Of a stretch of DNA of 64,000 nt, positions 34,847 to 45,479 are shown in pieces; position 1 is the first letter of the stretch, and each line of letters opens with the position of its first letter. The translations under genes and the position numbers were made by a program. The notes under the pieces are model-generated. The model was not told the origin of the DNA. It made no database searches and saw only the letters and a list, made by a program, of their open reading frames with translations. This DNA is from Ceratothoa steindachneri (Eukaryota; Arthropoda; Malacostraca; Isopoda; Cymothoidae), in contig OZ018318.1 in assembly GCA_963969495.1 (NCBI GenBank), positions 95,943,413 through 96,007,412 of the forward strand. The letters run 5' to 3'.

Positions 34847-35612
34847 TGTGGAGGAATCCCACGTGGAATTTCTTTTTCAGCACGGAAGTTCCATGCGCTG
34901 GAGAAGATTCTGCAGGCTTAAATTGGTAAGACTACCCTTCCCCCCTTCTACAAGCGGTAGCCTCGAACCGTGTTCACCACGGTCCACCCTTACACCAGTT
35001 AGAATCGCCGCGGCAAGAAGATTCGAGGCCATTCAAGAGTAGAGCTCTTTCCCACTCACCCATCCCGCGGAGAGCCTAAGACATATATACAGCTCGTTCC
35101 CCATGAAGAAGGTACAGAGTTGAGAAGTCTCGCTTGGACGCTAGAAAATTCCCTTAGTTCCAAGTCAGGTGCTAACAACGAGGCAAAGTGACGGCTGAAC
35201 TATTTGTGTGTTCGAAGTAGCCCCAGCCAGTGAGGTAATTCCATTTAACGATCGCTACCGATTGATTTTTCCAACTTCACTCATCAACTTTTGTAAAAGA
35301 CCTTTTCGTTCACCCTTCGTTTTCGGGTGGCCGAAATACTCTACCCTGGACCGGACGTTACCGCCCCCCCTTCCTTTTTGGAGAACCGTCATCACTTTAA
35401 GTTCCCGCTTAGAAGCTCTGAGCGCCCTCGCCTCACGTGCAGAAGACATCCGTAAAGCTTTACCTCGTTGTCTCACCCGGAATCATCCGTAAGCCAACCC
35501 CTCTCCCCCTTTAGTAACCGATTTGAGTTAATTCCCCCACATTTGAATAATCTCCTCCTGTAATACATTAAATTTTAACTTCATAGTGTGATGCATAAAT
35601 ACAATTGCCCCC
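34847..35612 (+). mobile_element. 5' LTR of Gypsy-type element
   Basis: Begins TGTGGAGGAATCCCACGTGG and matches 38534-39295 along its whole length at roughly four bases in five. It ends around TGCATAAATACAATTGCCCC. ACATATATACAGC near 35080 is a TATA-like candidate. The right edge is slightly uncertain because both LTRs share a C-run and different sequence follows. ORFs inside (34848-35042, 35208-35492) are incidental. No clear target duplication was found: the left flank is CACAT, and the right flank is obscured by other repeat sequence. Confidence 0.85.
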
Positions 35613-35620
35613 CTTTTTTT

Positions 35621-35895
35621 CGCTTAAAAACAACAGAGGTAGGTAGCTCTATCTTAATTTTTTGTGATCAAGGCTTTCACGAATATTCAAGTATTCGTTT
35701 CGCGTGGGACCGGTAGGAGCATTTGATTTTTTTTTTGCTTAAAAACAACAGAGGTAGGTAGCTGTATCTTAATTTTTTTGTGATCAAGGCTTTCACGAAC
35801 TTCAAGTATTTGCTTCGCGTGGGTAGTGTTAGGACACTACAGCTACCTACCTCTGTTGTTTTTAAGCGAAAAAAAAAATCAAATGGTCCTACTGG
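35621..35895. repeat. Foldback structure with direct and inverted copies
   Basis: A unit starting CGCTTAAAAACAACAGAGG at 35621 is repeated directly at 35737 (period 116 bp). Its start occurs a third time inverted, so that 35710-35766 and 35838-35895 form arms of 57-58 bp with two mismatches and one gap around a 71-bp loop. The loop ends in a second small hairpin, GTAGTGT-TAGG-ACACTAC (35823-35840). It sits immediately inside the 5' LTR, where a primer-binding site would be expected. Confidence 0.85.
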
Positions 35896-36201
35896 AATTA
35901 GGACACAAAATACCTTAACTCTTTTGGATTAATAACCAGGAGAGTTTCCAAAATTCAAACACAATAATAAATTCATTAATTACCTGTGGTCCAACCCAAA
36001 ATCTAAATAGATTAACGTTCGACAGCTCTTCAATTAACTTAAACTTGCCCGCTGCATGTACAATATCAAAATTAACATAAAAGGGAAGGACCTTAATAAC
36101 AAGGGAACTTCTAATGTCGAAATTAAAATGACACGGGTTCATAAAAACACCAAACACACTTGACACCAAAATTATATAATATGTATACTAATAAATATAT
36201 A

Positions 36202-36310
36202 TGTCGTGGTATGACATTATATTACATCAATACCATATTATATCTATTGGCGCAGGACCAATAACTTAAAGGCAAACCGACAGAGGGACGAGCTGGGGCT
36301 CGTTCGCATA
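36202..36310 (+). repeat. Inverted dispersed repeat, copy 1
   Basis: TGTCGTGGTATGACATTATA and the following 90 bp recur in inverted orientation at 39495-39603. Copy 1 lies in the leader before gag, copy 2 beyond the 3' LTR. Confidence 0.8.
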
Positions 36311-36375
36311 TCAGTGTTCCCTCAGTTAACTGCGTAACAATGTGATCCTTCGAAAAATTCAAGAGTCAGGGTGAA

Positions 36376-37200
36376 ATGTTAGGTCTTTCGGGCAAAGACC
36401 TGCTAAATCACGTACAGAAAGAAGAGAGGAACGAATGGGCAGAGCAAAGGGAAGAGGAACTGAGAAAAATGGAGGAGAACAAACTAAAGATGAAGATGGA
36501 GAAGAACAAAATTGAGATGGAAGAACGTGAACAATTTAGGCAGCATGAGCTGGAAATGAGCCGAAATCAAATGGATTCTCAGTCCATCGGTTCCCGGGCT
36601 GAAATTCCCCAAACTCCTTTAGTTAACCTTCCCGCTTTTAATGATGGATACGACTTTGGGTCATTTTTGACCCAGTTTGAGAGAATCTTTTAGTTCAATA
36701 GATGGGATCTCGAAAATGATGGCCTCGCCCGCTTACTCACCCTCCTAAATGCCAAGTTAAGGGATATCCTCATATCCCTTCCCCCGGAAGCAACTTGGGA
36801 CTATTCCACGTTAAAGTTAAAATTGCTAGCCGCTGTTTATATGAATAGCGAATTCTACCGCTCCCGATTCCGCCCGGAAAGGATCCGTCCTGGCTAAACA
36901 TTTTGACAACACGGGTACACCCTTCAAAGACACCTTCAGTGTTGGCTGGATGCGTACAAGATTGCCAAGGTCTACGAGTCCCTACTGGACTTCTTCCCTA
37001 GGGATCAGCTTTTAGCTGCCGTGGCTCCCGAAATTCGCGCTTTCATTAAGGATAAACGTCGTGCCACTTTCAAGGAGTGCTTGGAAGAGGCCGATGTCTA
37101 AGCGGGTGGTCACGATTTATAACCTAAGGATGTTAAAAAGACTTCCCATTCGCACCCCAAAATTAAATTTTATGGTCCTAAGACCTCCCTAAATTGATTC
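36376..37200 (+). pseudogene. Gypsy gag, broken
   Basis: ORF 36376-36693 starts MLGLSGKDLLNHVQKEERNE and continues with a long charged helix (K/E-rich, about residues 15-70), then PAFNDGYDFGSFLTQFERIF, the entry to the retrotransposon gag capsid fold. A stop (TAG 36691-36693) and later frame changes break it. Other frames continue with LLTLLNAKLRDILISLPPEA, a RDQLLAAVAPEIRAFIKDKR block (about 36998-37060) and ATFKECLEEAD, typical of Gypsy gag C-terminal capsid regions. A Cys-containing knuckle-like remnant lies near 37400. Gag would form the capsid that packages element RNA. Confidence 0.82.
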
Positions 37201-37489
37201 CAGGATTTACCAAATTTCCTAGTTCCTCGAAGCCAAGAAACTTTCATCCATCTAAACACCGAAACGTTAAGCCCCTAGTTTCTTCTATCCAGTTTTGCCG
37301 TACCAAAAGAACCTGCCCGTCTGCTAGACCTGCAGAGTTCCCGGCCAGTACCGCACAAACTGTCCTCAAACCTTTCGATTCGCAAACTCTCAGTCCACCC
37401 AAGTGCACCAAATCTGGGCCGCCCTTGATTTCCCTCCGTCGCCTCGGAAGACTCCCAATCCTCCCTCACCAGCCAAAGGTCTGGTCCAT

Positions 37490-37950
37490 CAAGTAAACTT
37501 CCTCTTTAGTGAGAACAACCCTGATGGCTTGAAGTTCGAGAACCTAACTGTGAACGGTCGCCGAGTATCCACCCACGTCCGTGACACCGGGTGCACCAGT
37601 ATTATAGTTTCTGAGGACCTACTCGCCCTGTTGGCCCCGATGACAAGAAATTTGCGGTGGTCCACGACTACCTTGGCTAGGCCAGTCGTTTTCCTGTAAT
37701 TCGTTGTCACATCGAGTGTGACTATATGTCCAGGTATGCGAAAGTGGTGCCGGCCCCAATTAAGTTCTGCTCCTTTAACGGTCAGAACCCCGTAATCCAC
37801 GACCATTCCTTGGCCCAACCCGTGATTACCCGTACACAGTTAGCCCTGGAATCCTGTGCACCTGTTTCCCTGGAAATCCCTATCGACCTGGAGTTCCAAG
37901 CCCTCGAGCGTGAGTCCATCCGAGGTAACAAACGAGTGTCGTATCTCGTG
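37490..37950 (+). pseudogene. Retropepsin-like protease region, broken
   Basis: Within 37403-37699 the reading LTVNGRRVSTHVRDTGCTSI (about 37540-37600) contains the D-T-G motif of aspartic proteases, in the position expected after a gag zinc knuckle. It is followed by IVSEDLLALL. The frame is lost after 37700, but other frames remain rich in plausible residues to about 37950. The protease would cleave the Gag-Pol polyprotein. One flap-side motif is not identifiable. The sequence that follows is not reverse transcriptase but the far end of pol. Confidence 0.7.
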
Positions 37951-37954
37951 TAGA

Positions 37955-38215
37955 AAGACTTATTGAGAGGTATAAGACCAACTTTGACCTTAAGTCACGA
38001 GAACGAAAATTTAAGCCTGGCGCGGAGGTGCTAGTGCTACTTCCCACAGGAATCAACAAAATCCCTAGCCAGTGAAAGGGACCCTTCCCCGTCCTCGAAG
38101 CTATAGGACCCATGGATTACCTCATCCATACTCCGGCGGGAGTGAAGGTTTTCCACTTGAATTGTATATATTATCTCATTAATTTTCTTAATTATGATTG
38201 TTTTTTGGTCCACTA
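37955..38215 (+). pseudogene. Integrase C-terminal tail
   Basis: The segment reads RERKFKPGAEVLVLLPTGIN (about 37998-38058), then PSQ-KGPFPVLEAIGP and a V-F-H-L-N-C tail, with an in-frame TGA where W is expected (Q-W-K-G-P). This matches the region after the integrase core of Gypsy elements (K-F-x-x-G-D-x-V-L-V-L-L-P and W-K-G-P-Y). It joins directly to the protease region at about 37950, so the whole RT, RNase H and integrase core are missing. Confidence 0.82.
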
Positions 38216-38533
38216 AATTGTTTAGTCTCATGTTCCATATTTATGCCTCAATTTAATGGTTTCCTTTTTGGGGGGTTCCATTAAAATATCGCCAATGTTC
38301 TCCTGGGATGTTTTTGGTTTAAAATTGTACTAGTTAAATTCTCTATAATTGACCTGTTTAAGGCTTATGTCTTTAAATTCCCCGCTGAGCTCAGATTAAC
38401 GTTTTTTTGTGGGTGTACACCTGTCGTAGCAGGTCAGAAATTCCCTAGACCCTTGATAATTCTAGTTTGACGGGTAAGATGATCCTATCCTAGGCAACTG
38501 CTCTCTAAAGCATCATCTTTCTGTTGGGTGATG

Positions 38534-39295
38534 TGTGGGGGAATCCCACTTGGAATTTCTTTTCCACCACCGAAGTTCCATGTGCTGGAGAAAGTTCTGT
38601 TATGCTTAACTTGGTAAGCCTAAACCCCGCCTTCCACAAGCGGTAGCCTAGAACCGCGTACACCACGGTCCACCTTTAAACTGGTTAGAATTGCCTCGGC
38701 AAGAAGATTCGAGGCCATTCGAGGGTAGAGCTGTTTCCCACTCACCCCCTGTAGGAAGAGCCTCATACATATATAGTGCTCGTTTCCCATGAGGCAGGCA
38801 CAGAATTGAAAAGGCTCGCCCGGACCCAAGAAGATTTCCCTAGATCCAAGTCAGGTGCTAACAACGAAGCAAAGTGACGGCTGAACTATTTGTGTGTCGG
38901 AATTAGCCCCAGCCAATGAGGTAATTCCATTTAACGATCACTCCTGAGTTATTTTTTAGACTTCACTCGTCAACACCTGTCGAAGCCCTCCTCGTTTGCT
39001 CCTCGTTTTAGAGTGGCCGAAATACTCTTCCCTGGACTGGACGTTACCGCACCACCCCTTTTTGGAGAACCATCATCATTTTAAGTTTCCGCTCAGAAGC
39101 CCTGAGCGCACTCGCCTCACGTGCAGAAGACATCCGTGAAGCCTTACCCACTCGTCTCACCAGGAATCCTTCGTAAGGCAACTCCTCTTCCCCTTCAGTA
39201 ACCCATTTTAGTTAATTCCCCCCATTTAAATAGTCTCCTTCTGTAATAAATTAAATTTTAACTTCCTAGTCTGATGCATAACTACAATTGCCCCC
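38534..39295 (+). mobile_element. 3' LTR of Gypsy-type element
   Basis: Starts TGTGGGGGAATCCCACTTGG and matches the 5' LTR to the ACAATTGCCCCC end. Divergence of the two LTRs, near one base in five by eye, implies an old insertion. The element between the LTR starts is only about 3.7 kb because of the pol deletion. No clear polypurine tract is seen other than the G-run at the LTR start. Confidence 0.85.
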
Positions 39296-39308
39296 GTCGT
39301 TCACCACT

Positions 39309-39386
39309 GTAATTTTTCCCATTAATTCTCTGATGTAATTTCACCCAGTAATTCTCTGATGTAATTTTGCCCATCAATTCTCTCAT
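39309..39386. repeat. 26-bp tandem repeat, three units
   Basis: Units start GTAATTTTTCCCATTAATTC (39309), GTAATTTCACCCAGTAATTC (39335) and GTAATTTTGCCCATCAATTC (39361). Confidence 0.9.
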
Positions 39387-39494
39387 TTCTATATAAATAA
39401 AATTATATTTTTGTACATCCCTCTTTAAATAACCTTGATCTTTGCCATTGCCCATATTTTACCTGACCTCGTTGCACTCTTATCTTGCCTTTTC

Positions 39495-39603
39495 GCCCGT
39501 CGAAACTCGTGTTCCTTCCCTTTGTTAGTTTACCTTTAAGTAATTGGCACCTCCCCCATAGATATAATATGGTATTGATGTAATGTAATGTCATACCACG
39601 ACA
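39495..39603 (-). repeat. Inverted dispersed repeat, copy 2
   Basis: Reverse-complement partner of 36202-36310. On the minus strand the region continues through AATAAA-like sequence to an ACGAC end near 39296, so 39296-39603 could be a short LTR or element with TGTCGT...ACGAC ends that abuts the 3' LTR. Confidence 0.75.
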
Positions 39604-39609
39604 AACATG

Positions 39610-40690
39610 CTTTGTGAATTTCATCCTTTAAAGAGTTACTTACGGTGAAAGATATATTTTTGCTTTCATTTTTGTATTTACTGCACTCATTCTTGAGAGA
39701 TAAATCTTTGGTAAGGTCGACCTTCCTTATGCGTTTTATCAACCCGTGTAGAAGAATCGAGCAAAGAGAAAAAGCAATTTCACATCTTTCACCCCCCCTT
39801 AAATTCTTTTACATTATACTTTGTCTTACATAGTCATCCCAAACATTTTTACGCTCCATAAATTAAGCTCTACATTACCTTACCCTAGTCTATTCTTTAT
39901 AGAAGGCTTTTTCTTTGTTTATCTGAACAGCAAACACCTTTTTCATCTAAAAAATTATTTGACCGTTTGCCTGCCTATTGCTTAAAACCTACCTCCCATA
40001 ATTGCAAGTTTGGTTTGAGAAGCTCGAATTTCTCAAGATATTCTTAACAAACTTTAGCATCACACTTATTGCTGACAGAGTAGAAACCATGCGAAATTTC
40101 CCTACACCGACGATCTAGAACTCTTACCTCAAGCATGTGAACGATGCTGCCGGCTCTTGTAGGCCTCTTTTAACACGTAAGGCTTCTAAATTAATTTATG
40201 TGATTAGAAATAAACCATAAAAGGATAGACTCACTCCTCTAACCTATTATTCCTTGGAAGTAGACAATTACGTTGATCGTTGATCGTTATATTCCAAATC
40301 ATAAAATAATTTTCCAATAATAATTAGAGACTAAAGTTCGAGATCAAAAAAATGGCCAATATGGTTTCAAATTGGTAATTAATAGCTTAAACTTTGCTGT
40401 AGCCCAAATCTACATCCGTTTTAAAATCACAGCAACATAAAATATCATACTTCATCACATGGGGGAAAGCACGTCAGAGAATATGTTCAAAAACTGGCTT
40501 GATAAACATTTTATCAGCTTAAGTTTAACATAGGAGAAACAGATGAAATTATTATATATAGAAAGGGTTAAGGCGCATTAAGACAATGATAATTAGAAAG
40601 ATAGCATGTATGTAAATTATTTTTACCCATTAGATGTGTACAAAGGATTTCCTATTTTCTTTTGTGTCTTTCTTATAAGTATATTATTTC
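39610..40690. other. Stretch without recognisable genes
   Basis: AT-rich; short ORFs only. Confidence 0.45.
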
Positions 40691-41492
40691 GATCGCTATA
40701 GGAAAGAGGGGTGACTCCCCCTTGTCGCGGGAAGAGAACTTGTGCGTACCTTTCAATTCCGAGCTATGTCGGCGGGAGTATCTCTCTTCTGCGTACCCCT
40801 GGTAGGGCTTCCCTTGTCGATTTGGTCGGAAACGAAGTTCCAGACTAAGTGCGTCCTTCTTTTTCTACTCTAGCCTTCACTTTTTTCGCTTTTATCCTAT
40901 CTATTCCAACAACTATAAAAAACCTACTACTATCATGTCGCTCTTATCCTTCTTTCCATTTGCTACATATTAGGACCTGAGAGCTACCTCAGGCGTCAGA
41001 AGAGAGGCTTTTTAACCTCTATAAACAACGCCTATCGACGCTTTCTGATTGCGGGAGACTAGGACTAGGTGTCCTAGGCGTTGGGGCACTATGAATGGGA
41101 TGAGGGTAGTGCCCCCTTAACTTGTTCCCTGGCGCGAAATTATTGATCATTCACAGTGACCGTTGACGAGTGCCTCTGGTAGCATCGGTGCGACGTGACG
41201 GCCCTTTGTTTCCAGGTCGGTTGCCAGGCCAATAAAAAGCCTTGGGTCGAGTCTCTTGGTTTGGCGGGCTATCAATTGAAAGCTACTCTAAGATCCTGGC
41301 TGTCGTGAAGAGAACTAGTAAAAGTTTAGTACGGGGCGTGCTCCGTTGTTCACCTGGTGAGAAATCGATGGTCCCTTCGGGGACCGTCAGTGCTGCTTGG
41401 TTGGGAGCAACTCAAGCAGGGAGAACTCACCAACTCCCCTTTTTTATCATTAATTGGTCACGATTTTTAAGAAAGAGAGAAAGCGTTCAAAA

Positions 41493-42600
41493 TGACAAGC
41501 AAAAAAGGACCTGTTCGTGTGTAAAATGCCAGTTAGAAAAGTGGTGCGTTCACTTTTCGGAGGGCTGCTACTCAAAATGCAGCCTGGAAAGTATCTGCAC
41601 ACCTAAACCTGACGTGAGAGGTAAAGAACCTAAAAGACCTCTATAGAGCCTCAGAGTCTCAGAAAAAGAAAATCCTTGAAAAAAGTTGGAGAAACTCGAA
41701 GCCCTTCACGCAGCTCAGATTTGAATCCTAGAAGAGGCACCGCCCACTAATGTGTCTTAAATCCCTGTTATTCAAGCTGAGGCGAGATAAAAAGAGAAAA
41801 AGAATAAAGTTGAATCAAAAGAAGAAGCCCTGAAAATAGAAGAAAAACAGATAAACAAGAAGAAAAAGAAGGATAAGATTGTGGGGAGTAAAGAGGAAAA
41901 GAGGAGACCTCTTCCACAAGGGAAGACCCCGTCTTCAGAGACCAAGTGTCCGAAGGTCACCCTCCTTGGTGACTCGCAAACACGGAATCTGCAGCCGCTG
42001 CTAGCGGCCCGCCTTCACACTAGCGTGAAGGTAAGCTGCCGGCCTAGGAAGGGGTAACTACAACATCAGAGTAGAGGCTGAGAAAGCTCAAATTTCTGAG
42101 AATTCAGTTTTCGCTCTGATGGTGAGTAGCAACGACCTCTACCCTAAAGAGGGTAAGGTTGGCATCAGTGGCAAGACCATTCAAATGGTGATGTGAGACG
42201 TGAAAGAAATAGGGCTTAAAACCAGCAAACGTGTCGTGGTTTGGATGCCTCCGAGAAGAGGTCCATCCCGAACCACTCACGAGGAAAATGTCGCAGTGAA
42301 CAGAAGGTTTGCGGATCTTGCACGGCAGAAGGAGTCTTCTTCGTCAACCCCTATCTTGTCTTTATAGGGAGAGGCTACCTCTAACAAATGGACGGAGTAC
42401 ATCTCCCCTTTAAAGGGAAGGACTTTTTCGCCAACCTATTTCAAGCTGTAGTTGAACGCACCCAAAGGAGCGTTCGAAACAGAGCGAAAGCGGACGTGCG
42501 CCAACACGCCCGTGTCACTTCTGAAACGACCCTCTCGGAGGTCGTCAAAAATGGTGTGACCACGAAAACAGAGAAGCCGGGAAACGCAAAAGCGTAGGGA
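41493..42600 (+). pseudogene. LINE ORF1: zinc finger, coiled coil, SGNH esterase
   Basis: ATG 41493 opens ORF1. A Cys-rich finger (CVKCQLEKW, H and later Cys; about 41518-41600) resembles the PHD-like fingers of CR1 ORF1 proteins and now lies in a shifted frame. A Lys/Glu-rich stretch at about 41770-41900 predicts a coiled coil. An SGNH/GDSL esterase domain follows: VTLLGDSQTRNL with the nucleophile Ser in GDS (41968-41976), FALMVSSNDLY (about 42112-42145), VVVWMPPRRGPS (about 42235) and MDGVHL with Asp 42391-42393 and His 42400-42402. Such ORF1 proteins bind element RNA; the esterase role is not settled. Stops and shifts break the frame. Confidence 0.85.
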
Positions 42601-42609
42601 TTCCTACAC

Positions 42610-43340
42610 TAGGGGACTCCCTGAAAGTTCTTCTGTTCAATGCGAGGTCAATCAGGAAAAGGTTTCTTGAGCTCCGTGGCCTCGTAGCAACAGAAAAACC
42701 TGAGATGGTGGCCATAACAGAGTCGTGGATAAAAACTTCAAGCCGAGATTTTGAAGGTGCATTCACGATTCTTGGTAACCAGCTCTTCCCGAAAGATAGG
42801 CCAGAGAGAGAGAGAGGGGGGCAGTGTGATGTTGTATGTCAAGGATACTCTTAACTCGACGGATTGCAACATCGTATCCGACAATGAACTACTAGGTGTT
42901 GACCAAGAGATTGCTCCCGCCAAATACAGGACCCTGGTGCTTTATAGACTTCCTGTACAACTCGTTGAAAAGGAGAGAGATCTTTACCAGCAACTAAAAC
43001 ACGTTATCAAAGACAGAGTTTGTATCGTCATGGAAGATTATAACACATAAGTTGAGTGGGAAACCAGATAACCCTGTGGCAAGAACGCTGTACTCATGGA
43101 ATTCGCAAACAACGAGTTCCTGCTTCAATTGGTTTGAGAGCCAACGAGAGGAGACAATATCCTTGACATGGTTTTCACTTCTGAGGATGACATCGATGAC
43201 GATGTCTCTGATGGTGAAGAGCTCAGTGGCAATGACCACCGACTAATTAGCTTTGTAGTCAAAGTCCCCAAGGCAGAGCCTGCAACTAGTAAATCGAGTA
43301 AACTTGATTCGAGAAGAGCAGACTTTGTAGGTTTTCGTGT
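42610..43340 (+). pseudogene. LINE ORF2 endonuclease domain, broken
   Basis: Opens with VLLFNARSIRKRFLELRGL and EMVAITESWI, the N-terminus of CR1-type AP endonucleases. It then has GGSVMLYVKD, CIVMEDYNT (the family normally has G-D-x-N; here E-D-Y-N), and GNDHRLISF (S/G-D-H catalytic region; about 43228-43255). In an active element it nicks DNA to start target-primed reverse transcription. The frames shift near 42800 and 43050. The change from GD to ED in the G-D-F/Y-N block may itself disable it. Confidence 0.82.
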
Positions 43341-43479
43341 TGGACTGACTGACGCGAGGCTAGAGGTGTGCGATGCTGTTGAAGACTACTGGAACAGTTT
43401 CAAAACCACATTCATGAGTCTTCAATCGTGTTTCATCCCTCTGAAATGCCTCCGTCGGTCTTCTGTTTAACCAAACTGG

Positions 43480-44870
43480 TTTAATCGAGATATAGGCCAA
43501 CTGCATAGAGAAAAGAAAAATGTGTACCGGCAATCGAAGATCTCGGGTGACTTTGACGAATACCGGAGACTAGCCAGGAGAGTGAAGTCCAACATAAGGG
43601 CCACTAAGTGGTCTGAGGAAATACGAGTGAAAAGACTCTGTAAAGAGAACCCCAAGGAGATTTTTGATATGTAAACAGCCGTAAACCATTTCGTCGAACG
43701 ATTTGCCCTTTGAGGAATGAGGAGGAGACATTAAATCACTCAGATGCAGAAAATGCTAACCTCCTCAACGACTACTTCTCTTCAGGCTTTACTGAAGAGT
43801 GTGTTCACATCCCCCAGAAAACGAAAACCTACTCGCGGGGAAAGTTGGAAAGTTGGAGGATATGGACTTCACCGAAGGAGAAATAGAAAAGAAGATCAGT
43901 GAACTATTGTGGAATAAGTCACCTGGGCTGGATGGGTTTCTACCTATAGTGTTGAAAGAAGTGTGAGATCAAGTATCACGACACATGAGCGCAATTTTCA
44001 ACATGTCAATTCAGACTGAATGCGTTCCTAGAGACTGGCGTGAATCAGAGGTGCCTCCTAACGTTAAGAAAAGAGACCGTCGAACTACCAACCTATCAGT
44101 CTGACTTCGATAGTCGGTAAACTTATGGAAAGCATCATGATGGACAAAATGACTTCGCATTTAGAGTCAAACTTGCTACTGAGGAGTTCCCAGCATGGCT
44201 TCCGGAGGCAGCGGTCATGCCTGACGAACCTTGTGGAATTCTTCTACTTCGTCTTCAGTGAGCAAGATCGGAACAAGGCGGTGGATGTGGTCTACTTAGA
44301 CTTTCAGGAAGCTTTTGATAAGGTACCACACCGCCGCCTTCTCCGGAAAGTGCGAGCGCTGGGCATAGAAGGAAAAGTAGCCGGTTGTATAGAGAACTGA
44401 CTAAGTGGGAGAGGGCAATGGGTGGTGGTCAATGAACAGGCTTCTGATTTGGTGCCCGTTACTAGCGTGGTGCCTCAAGGTTCTGTCCTGGGACCACTAC
44501 TATTCATCATCTACGTCAATGATTTGGACGGTGACATGGTTGCCAAGATTTCCAAATTTGCCGACGATACCAAGATTAATATGAACGTTGCATAGGATGG
44601 AAATACTGCTCGCCTGCAGGAAAATCTTGGGAAGATTGGGGAGTGGTCGGACACGTGGCAAATGCCTTTTAACGTGAGCAAATGCAAAGTGATGCATATT
44701 GGCCACCGAAACCCCCAATCTCAGTATATCTTTAAGCGCACTGCTCTTGAATCCACCGACAATGAGACGGACTTGGGTGTAACAATCACTAGTGACCTCA
44801 AGTTCTCGAAACAGTGCTTGAAGCGGAGAAAAAGGCCCAAAAGATGCTAGGCTACATAATGCGCCAGTTT
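43480..44870 (+). pseudogene. LINE ORF2 reverse transcriptase, broken
   Basis: A linker region (43490-43680) leads to the RT. 44073-44120 reads NYQPISLTSIVGKLMES; 44125-44400 holds SQHGFRRQRSCLTNLVEFF and VVYLDFQEAFDKVPHRRLL; then VPQGSVLGPLLFIIYVNDLD (about 44472-44530) and KFADDTKINMNVA (FADD near 44560), and MPFNVSKCKVMHIGHRN (44662 on). These are the standard RT blocks of CR1-type LINEs. In-frame stops occur after IEN (44398-44400) and after MNVA (44593-44595). The sequence is very close to the copy on the minus strand at 48.4-49.0 kb. Confidence 0.9.
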
Positions 44871-45320
44871 GGATATCAGAACAAGGAGATTGTACTGTCT
44901 TTGTACAACTCACTTGTCCAACCGCACCTGGAGTATGCCGAACGATTTCAGAGTCCTTGATTTTGAAAGTACATCACGAGATTGGGACGCGTGCAAGCCA
45001 GGGCAACAAAACTGATTCCATTTAACAGACATAAACGTTATGAACATAGATTAAGGGAATTTGATCTGTTCTCGTTGGAAACCCGTAGACTGCATGGTCA
45101 GCTCATCGAAGTTTTCAAAACACTTTGAGGGTTCGACAATGTTGAATACAGGGATATTTTAACACTTGTTGAGAGCAGAACAAGAAATCACTGCTTTAAA
45201 CTTGAACTGAAGCGTTACAACCGCGATCTGTGTGGAAAGTTGTCAACAGTGAATCTGTTGACCAGTTTAAGTCAAGACTAGACAGGGCCTTGAAAAATGG
45301 CCGTTTAAGGACGTAAAGCA
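44870..45320 (+). pseudogene. LINE ORF2 C-terminal domain, broken
   Basis: Continues from the RT with NSLVQPHLEYAE (about 44905-44940), VQARATKLIPFNRHK (about 44990) and FDLFSLETRRLHGQLIEVFK (about 45060-45117), then KLELKRYNRDLCGKL. The region corresponding to about 45 bp in the other copy (after CGK/NFLT) is missing near 45240. Same family as 47930-48322. Confidence 0.85.
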
Positions 45321-45479
45321 TTCGAGCAGAGATGTGCCCGCTTTACGGCTAGTCCAAAGGTACCCTCATTGAATTGCCCGTTAGGTCTTCTAGGGTACTT
45401 TCTTTTCTTGTTAATCCTTGTTTCTCCTTGTTACGGTTTATTGAGGGTTTGTCTTTAAGGGAAAACATAAACTGCATGT

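Noticed and set aside
35208..35492. 94-codon ORF within the 5' LTR
   Set aside because: The matching part of the 3' LTR does not keep the frame; LTR sequence, not coding.
37489..37818. 109-codon ORF on the minus strand over the protease region
   Set aside because: Antisense of the plus-strand gag-protease relic, which has the D-T-G motif in the expected place.
44500..44913. 137-codon ORF on the minus strand
   Set aside because: Antisense of the LINE reverse transcriptase at the same place, whose plus-strand motifs are unmistakable.
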